A DNA stretch of 64,000 nt from Betaproteobacteria bacterium. Lineage in GTDB: Bacteria; Bdellovibrionota_B; Oligoflexia; Silvanigrellales; Silvanigrellaceae. Of the stretch, positions 35,094 through 45,270 are shown piece by piece (position 1 is the stretch's first letter; every line of letters starts with the position of its first letter). Location: the NCBI GenBank assembly GCA_016868315.1, contig VGHE01000012.1, positions 17,848 through 81,847 on the forward strand, written 5' to 3'. The notes beneath the pieces are model-generated. The model saw only the letters and a program-made list of their open reading frames with translations. It searched no databases and was not told the origin of the DNA. The translations under genes and the position numbers were made by a program.

Positions 35094-36188
35094 TCAACCG
35101 TGCTTTTCTTTAAAGGTGCGCATAAACTGAGCAAAGTAGCCTGCGGATTCCAGGCTGATGCCATTGTACATCGAGGCGCGGACGCCACCGAGTGTGCGGT
35201 AGCCTTTGATTTCATGAATACCTGCCTTTGCGGCCTCCGAAATGAACAGGGCGTCGAGCTCAGGTGTCTTGAGCTTGAAGACGAAATTGTGCCGAGAGCG
35301 GTGTTCTGGAAGCGCGTGTCCTTGGTAGAACTCGCCATCGACTTCACCGTAAACCAGGCGCGCTCGTTCCTGCGCCCAACGCTCCATGGTTTCAATTCCG
35401 CCTGCTGATTTCATCCAATGCAAATAGCGATTCATCACGAAGATGGGGAAAACCGGCGGAGTGTTCAGGACACTCTTGGCATCATAAATAGAGCAATAGT
35501 TCAGAGCATTGCCAAGGATGTTGCGCTTGGCAGTTTCGCGCGCCTGCTCAAAGATGTCCTTGTGGATGACGACAACCGAGCAGCCCGCAATACCAAAGTT
35601 CTTCTGGGCACTCGCATAGATGAGATGTGTGCGATCCCATGGAATATCGCGGCGAGATGCGAGTGCACTCGTCATGTCCAGCACGAGAGGAACTTTGCCT
35701 GCGAAATTAAGGGTCGGGTACTCCGTTCCCTCAACCGTATTGTTCACGGTCAAATGAAGATATTTGGCGTTTTCTGGAATCTGCCAGGTCTCGGGTTGAC
35801 CCAATGAGTTGAGCGTCGGGTTGCCATCGTAGACAACTGCAACTTTGCGCTCAGACGCACGTGCATCGACTGTGGCTAGGTGAGCCCACACTCCTGTTTC
35901 TGTGTAGGCCACGGTATCCCCTGGTCGGGATAAATGATTGAGCAGCAGAGAAAAGTGTTGCTGTGCGCCGAACGGAGTTATGAGCAACTTGTGCGAGTCA
36001 GGCACCTCGAACACATCGTGCGCCAAACGTAGGGTTTCCTCATTGAGGCCTTCGTATTGCTTCGAGCGGTGCGATATTTCCATCACACTCACACTGATTC
36101 CAAACGTATCGAGTAATTCAATCTTGATGAGATCGCGCACGGCCGTCGGCAGAGATGCTGGTCCTGGGCTGTAATAATGAGTGGTCAT
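35094..36188 (-). CDS. serC: phosphoserine aminotransferase
   Basis: 364 residues from ATG at 36188 (GGGGAAC upstream), equal to the usual SerC length; an earlier TTG adds a non-conserved extension. SPGPASLP at the N-terminus, EISHRSKQY, and the PLP-lysine region YASAQKNFGIAG (Lys about 196) are diagnostic of class V SerC enzymes. It converts 3-phosphohydroxypyruvate to phosphoserine in serine synthesis and also serves pyridoxal phosphate synthesis. It heads the five-gene minus-strand operon. Confidence 0.92.
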   Translation of the reverse strand: MTTHYYSPGPASLPTAVRDLIKIELLDTFGISVSVMEISHRSKQYEGLNEETLRLAHDVFEVPDSHKLLITPFGAQQHFSLLLNHLSRPGDTVAYTETGVWAHLATVDARASERKVAVVYDGNPTLNSLGQPETWQIPENAKYLHLTVNNTVEGTEYPTLNFAGKVPLVLDMTSALASRRDIPWDRTHLIYASAQKNFGIAGCSVVVIHKDIFEQARETAKRNILGNALNYCSIYDAKSVLNTPPVFPIFVMNRYLHWMKSAGGIETMERWAQERARLVYGEVDGEFYQGHALPEHRSRHNFVFKLKTPELDALFISEAAKAGIHEIKGYRTLGGVRASMYNGISLESAGYFAQFMRTFKEKHG

Positions 36189-36254
36189 GGCTTTGTTCCC
36201 CAAGAGTTCTGGCTCTTTGGGTTGTATCAGAGCTGAGTGTGGAATCAAAGACGT

Positions 36255-36674
36255 TCAGAAACGTGAGTCCATGCGCACAAAGACGTCTTTTCCGCTCGAT
36301 GTTCCAAGGTCCCAGCGCCAATCGGTTCCATCACCGGCGGCAGCATCGGTGTCCTGGTAATACGGCATGCCGAAAGCCTGTTGGTGCTGTTGCTGCCGCA
36401 GCCCGTAGAGAGACATCACGCTCCCCAGAACAAAGCCCAGTGATGCACCACCGGCAACAATGCGCAGGCTGGAGACCGAATTGTCTGGCACGAAAGGCAG
36501 AACTGCAGTTCCCAGAGCCGCCCCGAACAGGGCGCTGTAGCCGGCACTCGTGAAAAGCTCCTGAAATTGCTGACTTCCTACAAGGCTTTGAGCTTGTGCT
36601 GGGTTGGGCTGTGCGAATACCGCCACGGATGAAGTCAAAGCGAAAGTCCTGGCAAGCGACAAAATGCTTCTCAT
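36255..36674 (-). CDS. small exported glycine-rich protein, unknown
   Basis: 139 residues, starting after GAGGAGG. A signal peptide (cleavage near AQAQ) is followed by two Gly/Ala-rich hydrophobic stretches (FGAALGTAVLPF and GGASLGFVLGSVMSLYG) reminiscent of glycine-zipper envelope proteins, then a Gln-rich and acidic tail. It lies 66 bases upstream of serC on the same strand. Function unknown. Confidence 0.55.
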   Translation of the reverse strand: MRSILSLARTFALTSSVAVFAQPNPAQAQSLVGSQQFQELFTSAGYSALFGAALGTAVLPFVPDNSVSSLRIVAGGASLGFVLGSVMSLYGLRQQQHQQAFGMPYYQDTDAAAGDGTDWRWDLGTSSGKDVFVRMDSRF

Positions 36675-36800
36675 TATTGCATCCTCCTCGAACCCCTACG
36701 CCCAGAATGATTTCTTTTTGAGCGTAGCATCCTCCGTCGAGGGCTGGATGTTGAAGACTTGACAAGCCCTGCAGCACTGAACTATCTGCGCCCATGGGTC

Positions 36801-36876
36801 GCTGCGTTAGCTCAATTGGTAGAGCAGTTGATTTGTAATCAACCGGTTGGGGGTTCAATTCCCTTACGCAGCTCCA
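36801..36876 (+). tRNA. tRNA-Thr (anticodon TGT)
   Basis: 76 bases including encoded CCA. The acceptor arms GCTGCGT and ACGCAGC pair fully; the anticodon stem GTTGA/TCAAC encloses TTTGTAA with anticodon TGT (reads ACA); D-loop TTAGCTCAATTGGTAGAGCA and T-loop TTCAATT are normal. The T-stem has two G-U pairs. Confidence 0.95.
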
Positions 36877-36883
36877 CCCCTCT

Positions 36884-38314
36884 TCAGTTACATTCTCCCC
36901 CTTCGCATGATTCACGCACCTGCATTTCGCGCATTGCTTCGCGCAGAGCCTCTGTCAGCTTGTTTGGGTCTTTTACGTTGTGAAAGCCTAACTCCACCGG
37001 CGGATTGGTTGTCCGTGGGCCGGGAATTATGCTGCCAAAGCGAATCTTTTGTGTCGGAATACCGGCTGACACAAGCGCGTCGCGGATAGCCCGACCGTGT
37101 TGCTTCGAAATCGTATCAATCTTCAGAAGCCCCCAGTCCATGTCGTCCGCCGTCAGAGTCTGAACAAGGTCAATCATGAAACTCTGAGTTTCAGTTGTGA
37201 GAAGAGGCGTGCCCGGATCGTCATAGAAGAGGATCAGGTTGTCCATAAGAATCTTTACTAAGTCGCGTGTGACTTTGATTTTAAACTCGCGCTTGCGATA
37301 CTCAACAATGCGCTTTTCTTTTGTTTGAGTCGTTGTTTCTTTAATGGTGAGAATCTCTGGTTGCGTGAAGGGCAGGCCAACCTGAACACCCACCATTGTA
37401 TAAAGGCCGAACCAGTTTTTGTCGTTCAAAGTGAACATCATGCGCCCCACGAAACGCGTGTTCAAATCCTGATCAAAAAGCTGATAACCGCCCTGTGCAC
37501 CCATCACGATACCAAGTTTACTTTGAGTCACTTTGCTGTCGTAGCCGAGGTCAGAGGGATAACGAAACTGGAACACGGGTCCTGCAAAGATGTCGTTTCG
37601 GATGCGGTAGCCGGGAGCAACTTCAAAAAGTGAGCCAGAAAGTTTGATGGTGTGCTTTTCAACGAAGATAAGATCTTTTCCATCCTCGTTGGTGAGAATA
37701 TTGCCGTCACCATCGCGCAAGGGTTCACCGGGCTCATCGCCCGTAATACTGAAAAATCCCCAACCTAAACCAGCATCGAGAATGAGCTTGTTGAGCAACA
37801 CACTGCCCATGGCTTTGCCTTCGAGTGCCAAGCCATATTTTGAACTGTAGTCGGTCAGCTTTGATGATGGAAAAACCGAGAGGATGCCGAGGTCTGCGGA
37901 GAATATAAGACTTGTTCCGTATTCCTCTATTTTGGATTTCGGACGTTCGACAATCACCTTACGAGTCGTCTTCGATTCTGTCTTCTCGGCAGGAGCTGGC
38001 GGTGGATTTGTTTCTACTGATGCCGGATTTGCTCGCGTTGTGTCAGCATCCGATGCTGATGGCGTTGACGATGAATTGGGTGGGTCCTCTGATTTTTTCG
38101 TTGAACCACCAGGCGTACCCTCGGGTGATGGTGCTGAGACAGGCTCAGCGCTGCTTGAGGTGGGCGTAGATGCCTCCGGAGCGTTCTTTTCAGACTCACT
38201 GCTACTCGTTGCCTCGGGCACTGGAAGGGGTTCCTGTGCGAGTGCGCTCGATGCTGAGCTGAGAAGGGCTGCCGCGCAGAGCTTCACGAATTGTATTTTG
38301 ATTTTGAGAGTCAT
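36884..38314 (-). CDS. outer-membrane protein with degenerate OmpA-like domain
   Basis: About 476 residues from ATG at 38314, which has a GAGG SD; the ATG at 38329 does not. Signal peptide (cleavage after SSALAQ), a Ser/Pro/Glu-rich spacer (about 30-110), a beta-barrel region (about 125-330), and a C-terminal segment that resembles an OmpA domain (ILMDNLILFYDD, ISKQHGRAIRDALVSAGI) but lacks the GHTDSxG and YNxxLSxxRA block that binds peptidoglycan. Its layout parallels the next gene upstream, so the two are probably paralogues from a tandem duplication. Confidence 0.7.
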   Translation of the reverse strand: MTLKIKIQFVKLCAAALLSSASSALAQEPLPVPEATSSSESEKNAPEASTPTSSSAEPVSAPSPEGTPGGSTKKSEDPPNSSSTPSASDADTTRANPASVETNPPPAPAEKTESKTTRKVIVERPKSKIEEYGTSLIFSADLGILSVFPSSKLTDYSSKYGLALEGKAMGSVLLNKLILDAGLGWGFFSITGDEPGEPLRDGDGNILTNEDGKDLIFVEKHTIKLSGSLFEVAPGYRIRNDIFAGPVFQFRYPSDLGYDSKVTQSKLGIVMGAQGGYQLFDQDLNTRFVGRMMFTLNDKNWFGLYTMVGVQVGLPFTQPEILTIKETTTQTKEKRIVEYRKREFKIKVTRDLVKILMDNLILFYDDPGTPLLTTETQSFMIDLVQTLTADDMDWGLLKIDTISKQHGRAIRDALVSAGIPTQKIRFGSIIPGPRTTNPPVELGFHNVKDPNKLTEALREAMREMQVRESCEGGECN

Positions 38315-38345
38315 TTTGCGAGGCCTCATCTCTGTGTGTTTGCTG

Positions 38346-39803
38346 TCAGTTCAGTTCTGGTGGAACAATTCCCGGATCAAAAACCGGTTCTGGCTCTGGT
38401 GTTGGTTCGGGAGCTGGTGTGGGTTCCAAACTGGGCTCTGGAGCAGGAGCTTTCGGTGCAGCACCGCCACCAAAGAATTTCTTCTGTACTTCATCGATTG
38501 TCTTTTTCAGCTTACGCGCATCCCTGAGTCCGCTGACTTTGATCTCCACACGTCGATTTCGCTCGTGCTCAGATTCTGACTTTGCATTCTTTAAAACCAA
38601 TTTCTGGGCACCTAATCCCAAAGTCGTGAGCTTCTCAGCGGGTACGCCAGCCTTTTGCAATTCTGCTGCAACGGCCTTGGCACGCAACAGCGACAGCCTT
38701 TGGTTGTATGCTACCGAACCGCGTGAGTCTGTGTGACCCTCGATCACGAGTTTGTCCCAGATTTCCTTCTCAGCCATAAAGGCCTGACCAAGCTCTGCGA
38801 GGAACTCGGTCGATTTCGGGCTAAGTTCTGCGCTGTTGAGTTTGAAGTTCACCATTTGAGAGTTGAAGACAAAACTGACGTTGTTGCTGAATTCCGTGAC
38901 TTCATCTTTGAGCGAGATAACTTCTTTTACAGTTTTTGTTTTTATCCATGTTTCTCTCTTAGTCGTTATGATTCTTGAGGTGTTGTTGAGGTGCGAGCCG
39001 AGCGCAGCGTGCACAGTGCCCAGGAAAGTTGTGCGGTTTGTCCCTGTGAGTGAAATGGAGAAGCTCGCCCCCAAGCGTGACATGTGGCTTCTGAATGGAG
39101 TTTCATAAATAAATTGAAGCCCAAGGAAGACCAGATAGGGCTCGAGAGCAGGATCGTCCTCAAGGCGCAACGAAGTGAAGCCTGCAGACTTGGTGTTGTA
39201 GAGCGCGGCACCCAGAATTCCGACCTGAAATTTTTGTTTGATTTTCAGACGTGCAGCAGCATCAATGAGCATGGTTAACTGGGTGCTGGAATATTTCTCT
39301 TTGATTGGAATGGGAACGAGGTCTTCGCCAACAATCCCAATTTGCTCTCCTGAGTACAAGGCGTATTGCATGCCTAATCCTAAATCCAGAGCAATGCGGC
39401 GCGTGAAAACTGTACCCATGATCTTTGCCGTCGGTGCTGCTCCGATCTGAGAGGCTTCCAGAGCTTCGTAAAGTGGATTCGAGGGAGCTGTAAAAAGGAG
39501 CGCTAAATCTGCCCCCCCGTATACACCGTAGCCTGTTCCGGATTGTTGGCTGCGGTCGATTTCCTTTTTCTCAGTGCGCTTTGTTTTGACCTTGGTTTCG
39601 ACGGTCGTTTCCTGAACGGCATCATCTTCAGCAGCGGGACCGTTTTTGCGCGGACGTGGCGTCTCACCAAAACCTGAGTCCACCTCAGCAGCTGGCTTTT
39701 CAGCAGAGTCTGATTGGTCTTGTTGAGCATGGGCAATCGGCAGAATGAGCGCGCCAATGGGCACAGCAACGCAAAGAAGGATACGCCGGAATCTGTACAC
39801 CAT
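38346..39803 (-). CDS. OmpA-family outer-membrane protein
   Basis: 485 residues. Signal peptide ending PIAHAQ, a charged spacer, a predicted beta-barrel (about 90-275), a coiled linker, and a canonical OmpA C-terminal domain with VIEGHTDSRGS, YNQRLSLLRAKAV and ERNRRVEIK. It should tie the outer membrane to peptidoglycan. Unusually a Pro/Glu/Ala tail (about 445-485) follows the OmpA domain. SD GAGGGGG is clear. 31 bases separate it from its degenerate paralogue, indicating one operon. Confidence 0.88.
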   Translation of the reverse strand: MVYRFRRILLCVAVPIGALILPIAHAQQDQSDSAEKPAAEVDSGFGETPRPRKNGPAAEDDAVQETTVETKVKTKRTEKKEIDRSQQSGTGYGVYGGADLALLFTAPSNPLYEALEASQIGAAPTAKIMGTVFTRRIALDLGLGMQYALYSGEQIGIVGEDLVPIPIKEKYSSTQLTMLIDAAARLKIKQKFQVGILGAALYNTKSAGFTSLRLEDDPALEPYLVFLGLQFIYETPFRSHMSRLGASFSISLTGTNRTTFLGTVHAALGSHLNNTSRIITTKRETWIKTKTVKEVISLKDEVTEFSNNVSFVFNSQMVNFKLNSAELSPKSTEFLAELGQAFMAEKEIWDKLVIEGHTDSRGSVAYNQRLSLLRAKAVAAELQKAGVPAEKLTTLGLGAQKLVLKNAKSESEHERNRRVEIKVSGLRDARKLKKTIDEVQKKFFGGGAAPKAPAPEPSLEPTPAPEPTPEPEPVFDPGIVPPELN

Positions 39804-39872
39804 GATACCCCCTCGAAAAGACGGTGTAGGGGGATTATAGCAATGTCTTTGGATGTTTGAGGGTCAGAACGA

Positions 39873-39947
39873 TGGCGGTCCCGCCATGAATCGAACATGG
39901 GCTTCAAGCTTCGGAGGCTTGCGTGATATCCACTTCACCACGGGACC
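39873..39947 (-). tRNA. tRNA-Arg (anticodon CCG)
   Basis: 75 bases including CCA, on the minus strand. Acceptor GGTCCCG pairs with CGGGACC; the anticodon stem CAAGC/GCTTG encloses CTCCGAA, giving anticodon CCG (reads CGG); D-stem GTGA/TCAC and T-stem CCATG/CATGG are intact. Confidence 0.93.
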
Positions 39948-40000
39948 AGCGCGGGTGGGAATAGCATCAGTCGTTCCCATGGGCAAGGACGCCTCGCGCG

Positions 40001-40273
40001 CTACATCAAGTCGCCGTAGTACACGAGCCAGAGTAATGAGCCGAAAGCCCTGGGCGAGAGTTTCCTACCGTTTTCGCAGGCATCAAACAGAAGTTTTCTT
40101 TGGTCAGATGTTGCGAGAGAGAGGTCGATACCCAGCTCCTCACCCAGAAAATTCCAAAGCTGAAACATCTCGGTTTCCGAGAGGCAAAGTTCCTCAGTTT
40201 GGTTTTCCGTTGATCTTGGAAAACTCGACTCGAGGATTTTCGCAAGTTCTTCCTGCAGTGTCTCTGGTCGCAT
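40001..40273 (-). CDS. small protein downstream of murF, unknown
   Basis: About 90 residues from ATG at 40273, with GGAG 7 bases upstream; a longer frame extends into murF but lacks an SD. Sequence is helical and acidic (MRPETLQEELAKILES, FLGEELGIDLSLA), with no signal or membrane segment. It starts 32 bases after the murF stop and is likely co-transcribed. Function unknown. Confidence 0.55.
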   Translation of the reverse strand: MRPETLQEELAKILESSFPRSTENQTEELCLSETEMFQLWNFLGEELGIDLSLATSDQRKLLFDACENGRKLSPRAFGSLLWLVYYGDLM

Positions 40274-40305
40274 GAACACTCCAAGAAAGCTGCGGCCAAC
40301 AGGAC

Positions 40306-41826
40306 TCACCCTTGAGTCGAGGACCACGCCTCACATGATTTCACAAAACGTCCCAAATCCATTCCTCGGCTGCCCTTCACCAGAATCACCGAGCCGCGCA
40401 AACTGGCCGACAAATCATCTATAAAAGTGGCGGGATTTGTTTCAGCTCCCACGTGCTTCAGATGGATGTTTGCTGCAAGCATTGCAGCAGAATGTTTTGT
40501 TTTGATTTCGTTATAGACATCATACATGGCGCTTCCAAAAAGGCACAAGTGTGAGTTTTCAAATTTCAGAAGTTTTTCGACCAATTTAAGATGCCAACTC
40601 TTTGACTCCTCACCGAGGTCTAGCATGTCACCAAGCACGAGAATTTTGTTTTGGTTTCTCCACTCCGGAGAAAGCAGCGCATCGAATGCTGCATTCATGC
40701 TCGCTGGACTTGCATTGTAGCAATCGTCATAGAGGGTCACGCCCCCATTGAGTTTAACGATGCGTGAACGCATCTCTGGGGGAACAAAATTACGCCACGC
40801 GTTTTTCAGCGTATTCACCTCAGGGCAAAGCAATGCGCTCGTGGCAAGTGCGAGAGTAAAGTTCTGCGCATTGTGAATGCCCGGCAGGGAGACTTCAAAC
40901 TCGGCCTTCCATTCAGTGTGTTTCTGCAAATTGCTGCAGGGAATCCATTGTGTGCGCAGGCTGCTTGCTGTCGCACCTTGCCGCACGACAGAATAACTGA
41001 GGAGTGAAATCTTCTTGCTGGGCAAAAGATTTGTAACGCTAGATGGGAGAACTTTTAGCGCCGATTCCTCGCAGACGAGCGTATCGTTTTCTCGGATTTC
41101 AGCGATGACCTCAAGCAGCCTTGGTTCTGCAGCTTGCCAGACACGTTGGCATTCAGGTGCGGCGTTGCGGAAGAGCACCAGCTCTTCCCTCACGGCAGTG
41201 TCCCAGGAGCCGAGGCCAGCCAAATGCTCAGGTCCCAAGGCAGTCAGCAAAGCAATATCTGGTGTGGCAATTGCAACGTGTTCCTTCATGGCTCCGACAT
41301 CATCGATCCCAATTTCCGCAACCAAGGCTGCCGTGCCGTTGCTTCTTGAGTGCGCCTTTTGAGTCAGAGTGATTGCGAGTCCAAGGAAACCATTCTCACT
41401 TTTGTGGGTTCGTGTGATGGGTGCATTGAGAGCCTCGAGGAGGCAGGCCAGCATTTCTTTGGTTGTTGTTTTGCCGTTGCTCCCACCGACAGCGATGACC
41501 GGAAAATCGAAACCCGTGCGAAAGGACTTTGCGAGTGTTCGCATGGCCTGTGTTGTGTCTGCGACGGCGAGGCACCGATCAGATAACTGAGGTCTGGCTT
41601 CGAGCCAGCTGATTTCCACAAGTGCTGCGACCGCACCAGATTTGAGGGCAGTCTCTACAAAGTTATGGCCGTCGTGGGTCTCGCCGCGGATGGCGACAAA
41701 CAGCTGCCCGGCTCCGACCTTGCGGCTGTCGGTGCTCAGCGATTCAACCATGCTTTCGGGGCTGGCAAGCCGCTCCCGGGGCGCCGAGAGGCATTGAGCC
41801 AGGTCAGTCAGAGATTTTGGCCACAT
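40306..41826 (-). CDS. murF: UDP-MurNAc-tripeptide--D-alanyl-D-alanine ligase
   Basis: About 506 residues from ATG at 41826, where GGAGGAA lies 5 bases upstream; longer in-frame versions add unconserved sequence. STDSRKVGAGQLFVAI (N-terminal UDP-binding), GSNGKTTTKE (P-loop, about 111-120), KSENGFLGL, YDDCYNASPASM and VLGDMLDLG are MurF motifs. It adds D-Ala-D-Ala to the peptidoglycan precursor in the cytoplasm. It is not in a dcw cluster here. Divergent to icmF. Confidence 0.93.
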   Translation of the reverse strand: MWPKSLTDLAQCLSAPRERLASPESMVESLSTDSRKVGAGQLFVAIRGETHDGHNFVETALKSGAVAALVEISWLEARPQLSDRCLAVADTTQAMRTLAKSFRTGFDFPVIAVGGSNGKTTTKEMLACLLEALNAPITRTHKSENGFLGLAITLTQKAHSRSNGTAALVAEIGIDDVGAMKEHVAIATPDIALLTALGPEHLAGLGSWDTAVREELVLFRNAAPECQRVWQAAEPRLLEVIAEIRENDTLVCEESALKVLPSSVTNLLPSKKISLLSYSVVRQGATASSLRTQWIPCSNLQKHTEWKAEFEVSLPGIHNAQNFTLALATSALLCPEVNTLKNAWRNFVPPEMRSRIVKLNGGVTLYDDCYNASPASMNAAFDALLSPEWRNQNKILVLGDMLDLGEESKSWHLKLVEKLLKFENSHLCLFGSAMYDVYNEIKTKHSAAMLAANIHLKHVGAETNPATFIDDLSASLRGSVILVKGSRGMDLGRFVKSCEAWSSTQG

Positions 41827-41853
41827 GTCGTTCCTCCATGGATGACAAAGAAT

Positions 41854-41905
41854 ACAGCGTGTTAGCTCTTTAGGCGACAGGGCAACGTCAGAGAGGCCAC
41901 GCTGT
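41854..41905. promoter_or_regulatory. inverted repeat in the murF-icmF divergent interval
   Basis: ACAGCGTG (41854-41861) and CACGCTGT (41898-41905) are perfect complements 36 bases apart, in the 143-base region between the divergent starts. They could be operator half-sites or a loop-forming leader; no promoter was confidently identified. Confidence 0.3.
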
Positions 41906-41969
41906 TGAGTGTCGGGGGCTTTGCAGGCTATGACTGGCGCCAAGACAGACTTTTGGTCCGGAGAACACC

Positions 41970-44900
41970 ATGGACAGCACAATCCCATACACCCCGAAGA
42001 ATAAAATCCGCTTCGTAACGGCAACCGCACTTTTTGATGGTCACGATGCGAGCATCAACATTATGCGTCGGCTGTTGCAACAAGGTGGTGCGGAGGTCAT
42101 TCACCTCGGCCACAATCGGAGTGTTCAGGACATCGTGAATGCGGTGATTCAAGAGGACGCCCAAGCTGTGGCTGTGAGCAGCTATCAAGGTGGCCACGTC
42201 GAGTTTTTTAAATATATGCGCCAATGCCTGGATGCGGCAGGGCGCACGGATGTGAAGATTTTTGGGGGCGGCGGAGGAGTGATCATCCCCTCGGAAATCG
42301 ATGATCTGCACAAATCTGGCGTTACCCGCGTTTACTCACCCGATGATGGCCGAAAGCTTGGTCTCATGGGCATGATTGCCGATATGCTCGAACGCTCTGA
42401 TTATGCGTTGGCAACTTGGCCTCAGGAGCTCACCGATGCACCGCTCGCTGCTGCGCAGACACTACGTCTTGCTCGCGCCCTGACTCTCCTCGAGAATCAG
42501 GCGAACGCTTTGCCGACAAAAATTAAAACTCAAGTTGATACTTTCCGATTGACGTCGTCGCTCGAAAAAGATGGGGCACAGCACAAAGGCACGCATCCAT
42601 TGGTGCTCGGTGTCACGGGAACGGGTGGTGCGGGCAAAAGCAGTCTGACCGACGAAATCATTCGGCGCTTCACGCTCGAGTTTCCCGAGCGTAAAATCTG
42701 TATTTTCAGCGTCGACCCCTCCAAGAAAAAGACGGGTGGTGCACTGCTTGGCGACCGTATTCGTATGAACGCAATTAGTCATCCAAGCGTTTTCATGCGC
42801 AGCTTTGCAACCCGTGGGAGCAAGAGTGAGCTGGCGCACGTCATGCAAGACGCCATTGCGCTCGCTCGTGGCGCTGGCTTTGATTTGGTGATTGTCGAAA
42901 CAAGCGGAATTGGACAGGGCGACACTGGAATTCTTGGGGTCAGTGACCTCGCGATGTATGTGATGACCAGTGAATATGGTGCTGCCACCCAGCTCGAGAA
43001 AATCGACATGCTGGACTTTGCCGACCTTATTGCCATCAACAAGTTCGACCGACGAGGCTCGGAAGACGCTTATCGTGATGTGAAGGCTCAATTGCGCCGC
43101 TCGCGTTTTTCGAGTCAACACGTCGAAGAAAATCGCTATCCGCTCTTCGGAACGATTGCCTCAAAGTTCAATGACGATGGAGTCAATGCGCTCTACCGCG
43201 CTCTTTTGAAAGTTTTGAATCAGCGTTGCGGTGCGGAGGTGTGGACTGAAAATCTGCCGTTGCAGGTGGCTGCAAAGAGCTCACAAGTCGCGCCGATTAT
43301 TCCTCAGAACAGAACCAACTATTTGAGTGAGATTGCCACTACAGTCCGCTCGTACCACAAAGAGACGCACTCACTTGCCGATCAGGCGCGTGATGTTCAG
43401 GCTCTTGAGCGTGCAGAAAGACTTCTTGAACTTACACCAGAGCAAAAGAAAAGTTTTGATGCACGGCGGAAAGCTCTCAGCGAGGAAACCCGCGCAACGC
43501 TCAGTCAGTGGGATGCCCTCTGTGCAAATTACCGTGGCGACAAGTATAAGTACGAAGTCCGCGGCCGTACGCTTGAAGTGCCGACTCATATCGTCAGCCT
43601 CTCGGGTTCGAAAATCCCTCGTGTCGCTTTGCCGGGCACGCAGGACTGGGGTGAGATCGTCCACTTCACTCGCTCTGAGAACGTGCCTGGTTCATTTCCT
43701 TTTACTGCGGGTGTGTTCCCCTTCAAGCGCGCCGATGAAGATCCCAAGCGTCAATTTGCCGGAGAAGGTGGTCCTGAGCGCACGAACAGACGTTTCCATT
43801 ACTTGACTCAAAATGATCCGGCGAAGCGCCTTTCCACAGCCTTCGACAGCGTGACGCTTTATGGAGATGATCCTGCTCAGCGTCCGGACATTTACGGCAA
43901 AGTCGGCGAAAGTGGTGTGAGCATCGCAACACTCGCTGACATGAAACAGCTTTATGCGGGCTTTGACCTTTGCGACCCCAATACGAGCGTGAGCATGACC
44001 ATCAACGGTCCGGCTCCCATTCTGTTGGCATTCTTCTTAAATGCTGCAATTGACCATCAGGTTCAGGCTGCAGAGAAGAGCAAAGGACGTATACTGAATC
44101 CGGATGAATTCTTGGCCGTGCGAGGCGACACTCTCAAACGTGTGCGTGGAACGGTTCAGGCTGATATTTTAAAGGAAGATCAGGCACAGAATACCTGTAT
44201 TTTCTCGACTGACTTTGCACTCAAAATGATGGGTGACATTCAGGAGTTTTTCATCCGTAATGATGTGCGTAATTATTACTCAGTGAGCATCTCCGGGTAC
44301 CATATCGCAGAAGCAGGTGCGAACCCAATCACGCAGTTGGCCTTCACACTGGCCAATGGCTTCACCTATGTTGAGTATTACTTGAGTCGCGGCATGAAGG
44401 TTGACGACTTTGCGCCGAATCTGTCGTTCTTCTTCAGTAACGGTATGGATCCCGAGTACTCGGTGATTGGGCGTGTGGCACGTCGAATTTGGGCGATTGC
44501 CATCCGTGAAAAATATAAAGGCAACGACCGTTCACAGAAACTCAAGTACCATATTCAAACCAGCGGTCGTTCACTTCATGCGCAAGAAATCGATTTCAAC
44601 GATATCCGCACAACACTCCAGGCGCTTTTGGCCATCAACGATAACTGCAACTCGCTGCACACAAACGCGTACGATGAAGCGATTACCACCCCGACGGAAG
44701 AGAGTGTGCGCCGCAGCATGGCCATTCAAATGATTATCAATCGCGAGTTTGGTATGGCCAAGAACGAGAATCCCAATCAGGGCTCATATTTCTTGGCGCA
44801 GCTGACCGACCTGGTTGAAGATGCTGTTCTCTCGGAATTTGACCGTATCTCGTCGCGTGGTGGCGTGTTAGGTGCGATGGAAACGCAATATCAACGTGGA

Positions 44901-45251
44901 AAAATTCAGGAGGAGAGTCTTTATTATGAGACTCTCAAGCATTCGGGCGAGCTGCCCATTATTGGTGTAAATACTTATCTGAATCCGCGTCAGGATGAGA
45001 TTTCTGGAAATCTGAACATTGAGCTGGCGCGTGCGTCCTATGAGGAAAAAGACGCACGACTTTCGGCAATCACAGCATGGAAAGAGACCCATGCGCAGGA
45101 CACCCACAAAGCTCTTGAGCGTTTGAAGCATGTGGCTTTGGTGAACGGTAATGTGTTTGAAGAATTACTCAATACTGCGCGTTTGGCGACACTGGGGCAA
45201 ATGACTCAGGCGCTCTACGCCGTCGGCGGACAATATCGGCGCGCATTGTAA
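41970..45251 (+). CDS. icmF: fused isobutyryl-CoA mutase IcmF
   Basis: 1093 residues, the usual IcmF size. Order: cobalamin-binding domain (about 12-140; [12 protein letters not shown] with His25, and [18 protein letters not shown]), a MeaB-like G-protein chaperone (P-loop GTGGAGKSS near 215, FSVDPSKK), and the mutase substrate domain (about 540-1090; [38 protein letters not shown]). It interconverts isobutyryl-CoA and n-butyryl-CoA with B12 and has its own GTPase repair module. It leads an operon-like group with an aminotransferase 19 bases downstream. Confidence 0.93.
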   Translation: MDSTIPYTPKNKIRFVTATALFDGHDASINIMRRLLQQGGAEVIHLGHNRSVQDIVNAVIQEDAQAVAVSSYQGGHVEFFKYMRQCLDAAGRTDVKIFGGGGGVIIPSEIDDLHKSGVTRVYSPDDGRKLGLMGMIADMLERSDYALATWPQELTDAPLAAAQTLRLARALTLLENQANALPTKIKTQVDTFRLTSSLEKDGAQHKGTHPLVLGVTGTGGAGKSSLTDEIIRRFTLEFPERKICIFSVDPSKKKTGGALLGDRIRMNAISHPSVFMRSFATRGSKSELAHVMQDAIALARGAGFDLVIVETSGIGQGDTGILGVSDLAMYVMTSEYGAATQLEKIDMLDFADLIAINKFDRRGSEDAYRDVKAQLRRSRFSSQHVEENRYPLFGTIASKFNDDGVNALYRALLKVLNQRCGAEVWTENLPLQVAAKSSQVAPIIPQNRTNYLSEIATTVRSYHKETHSLADQARDVQALERAERLLELTPEQKKSFDARRKALSEETRATLSQWDALCANYRGDKYKYEVRGRTLEVPTHIVSLSGSKIPRVALPGTQDWGEIVHFTRSENVPGSFPFTAGVFPFKRADEDPKRQFAGEGGPERTNRRFHYLTQNDPAKRLSTAFDSVTLYGDDPAQRPDIYGKVGESGVSIATLADMKQLYAGFDLCDPNTSVSMTINGPAPILLAFFLNAAIDHQVQAAEKSKGRILNPDEFLAVRGDTLKRVRGTVQADILKEDQAQNTCIFSTDFALKMMGDIQEFFIRNDVRNYYSVSISGYHIAEAGANPITQLAFTLANGFTYVEYYLSRGMKVDDFAPNLSFFFSNGMDPEYSVIGRVARRIWAIAIREKYKGNDRSQKLKYHIQTSGRSLHAQEIDFNDIRTTLQALLAINDNCNSLHTNAYDEAITTPTEESVRRSMAIQMIINREFGMAKNENPNQGSYFLAQLTDLVEDAVLSEFDRISSRGGVLGAMETQYQRGKIQEESLYYETLKHSGELPIIGVNTYLNPRQDEISGNLNIELARASYEEKDARLSAITAWKETHAQDTHKALERLKHVALVNGNVFEELLNTARLATLGQMTQALYAVGGQYRRAL

Positions 45252-45270
45252 CGCGCATGGAAAAGGACCG

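Noticed and set aside
36189-36248. Extension of SerC to a TTG at 36248
   Set aside because: The family N-terminus starts at MTTHYYSPGPASLP and an SD precedes 36188.
41827-42030. Extension of MurF by 68 residues
   Set aside because: The ATG at 41826 has a good SD, and the extension is Cys-rich and unlike MurF.
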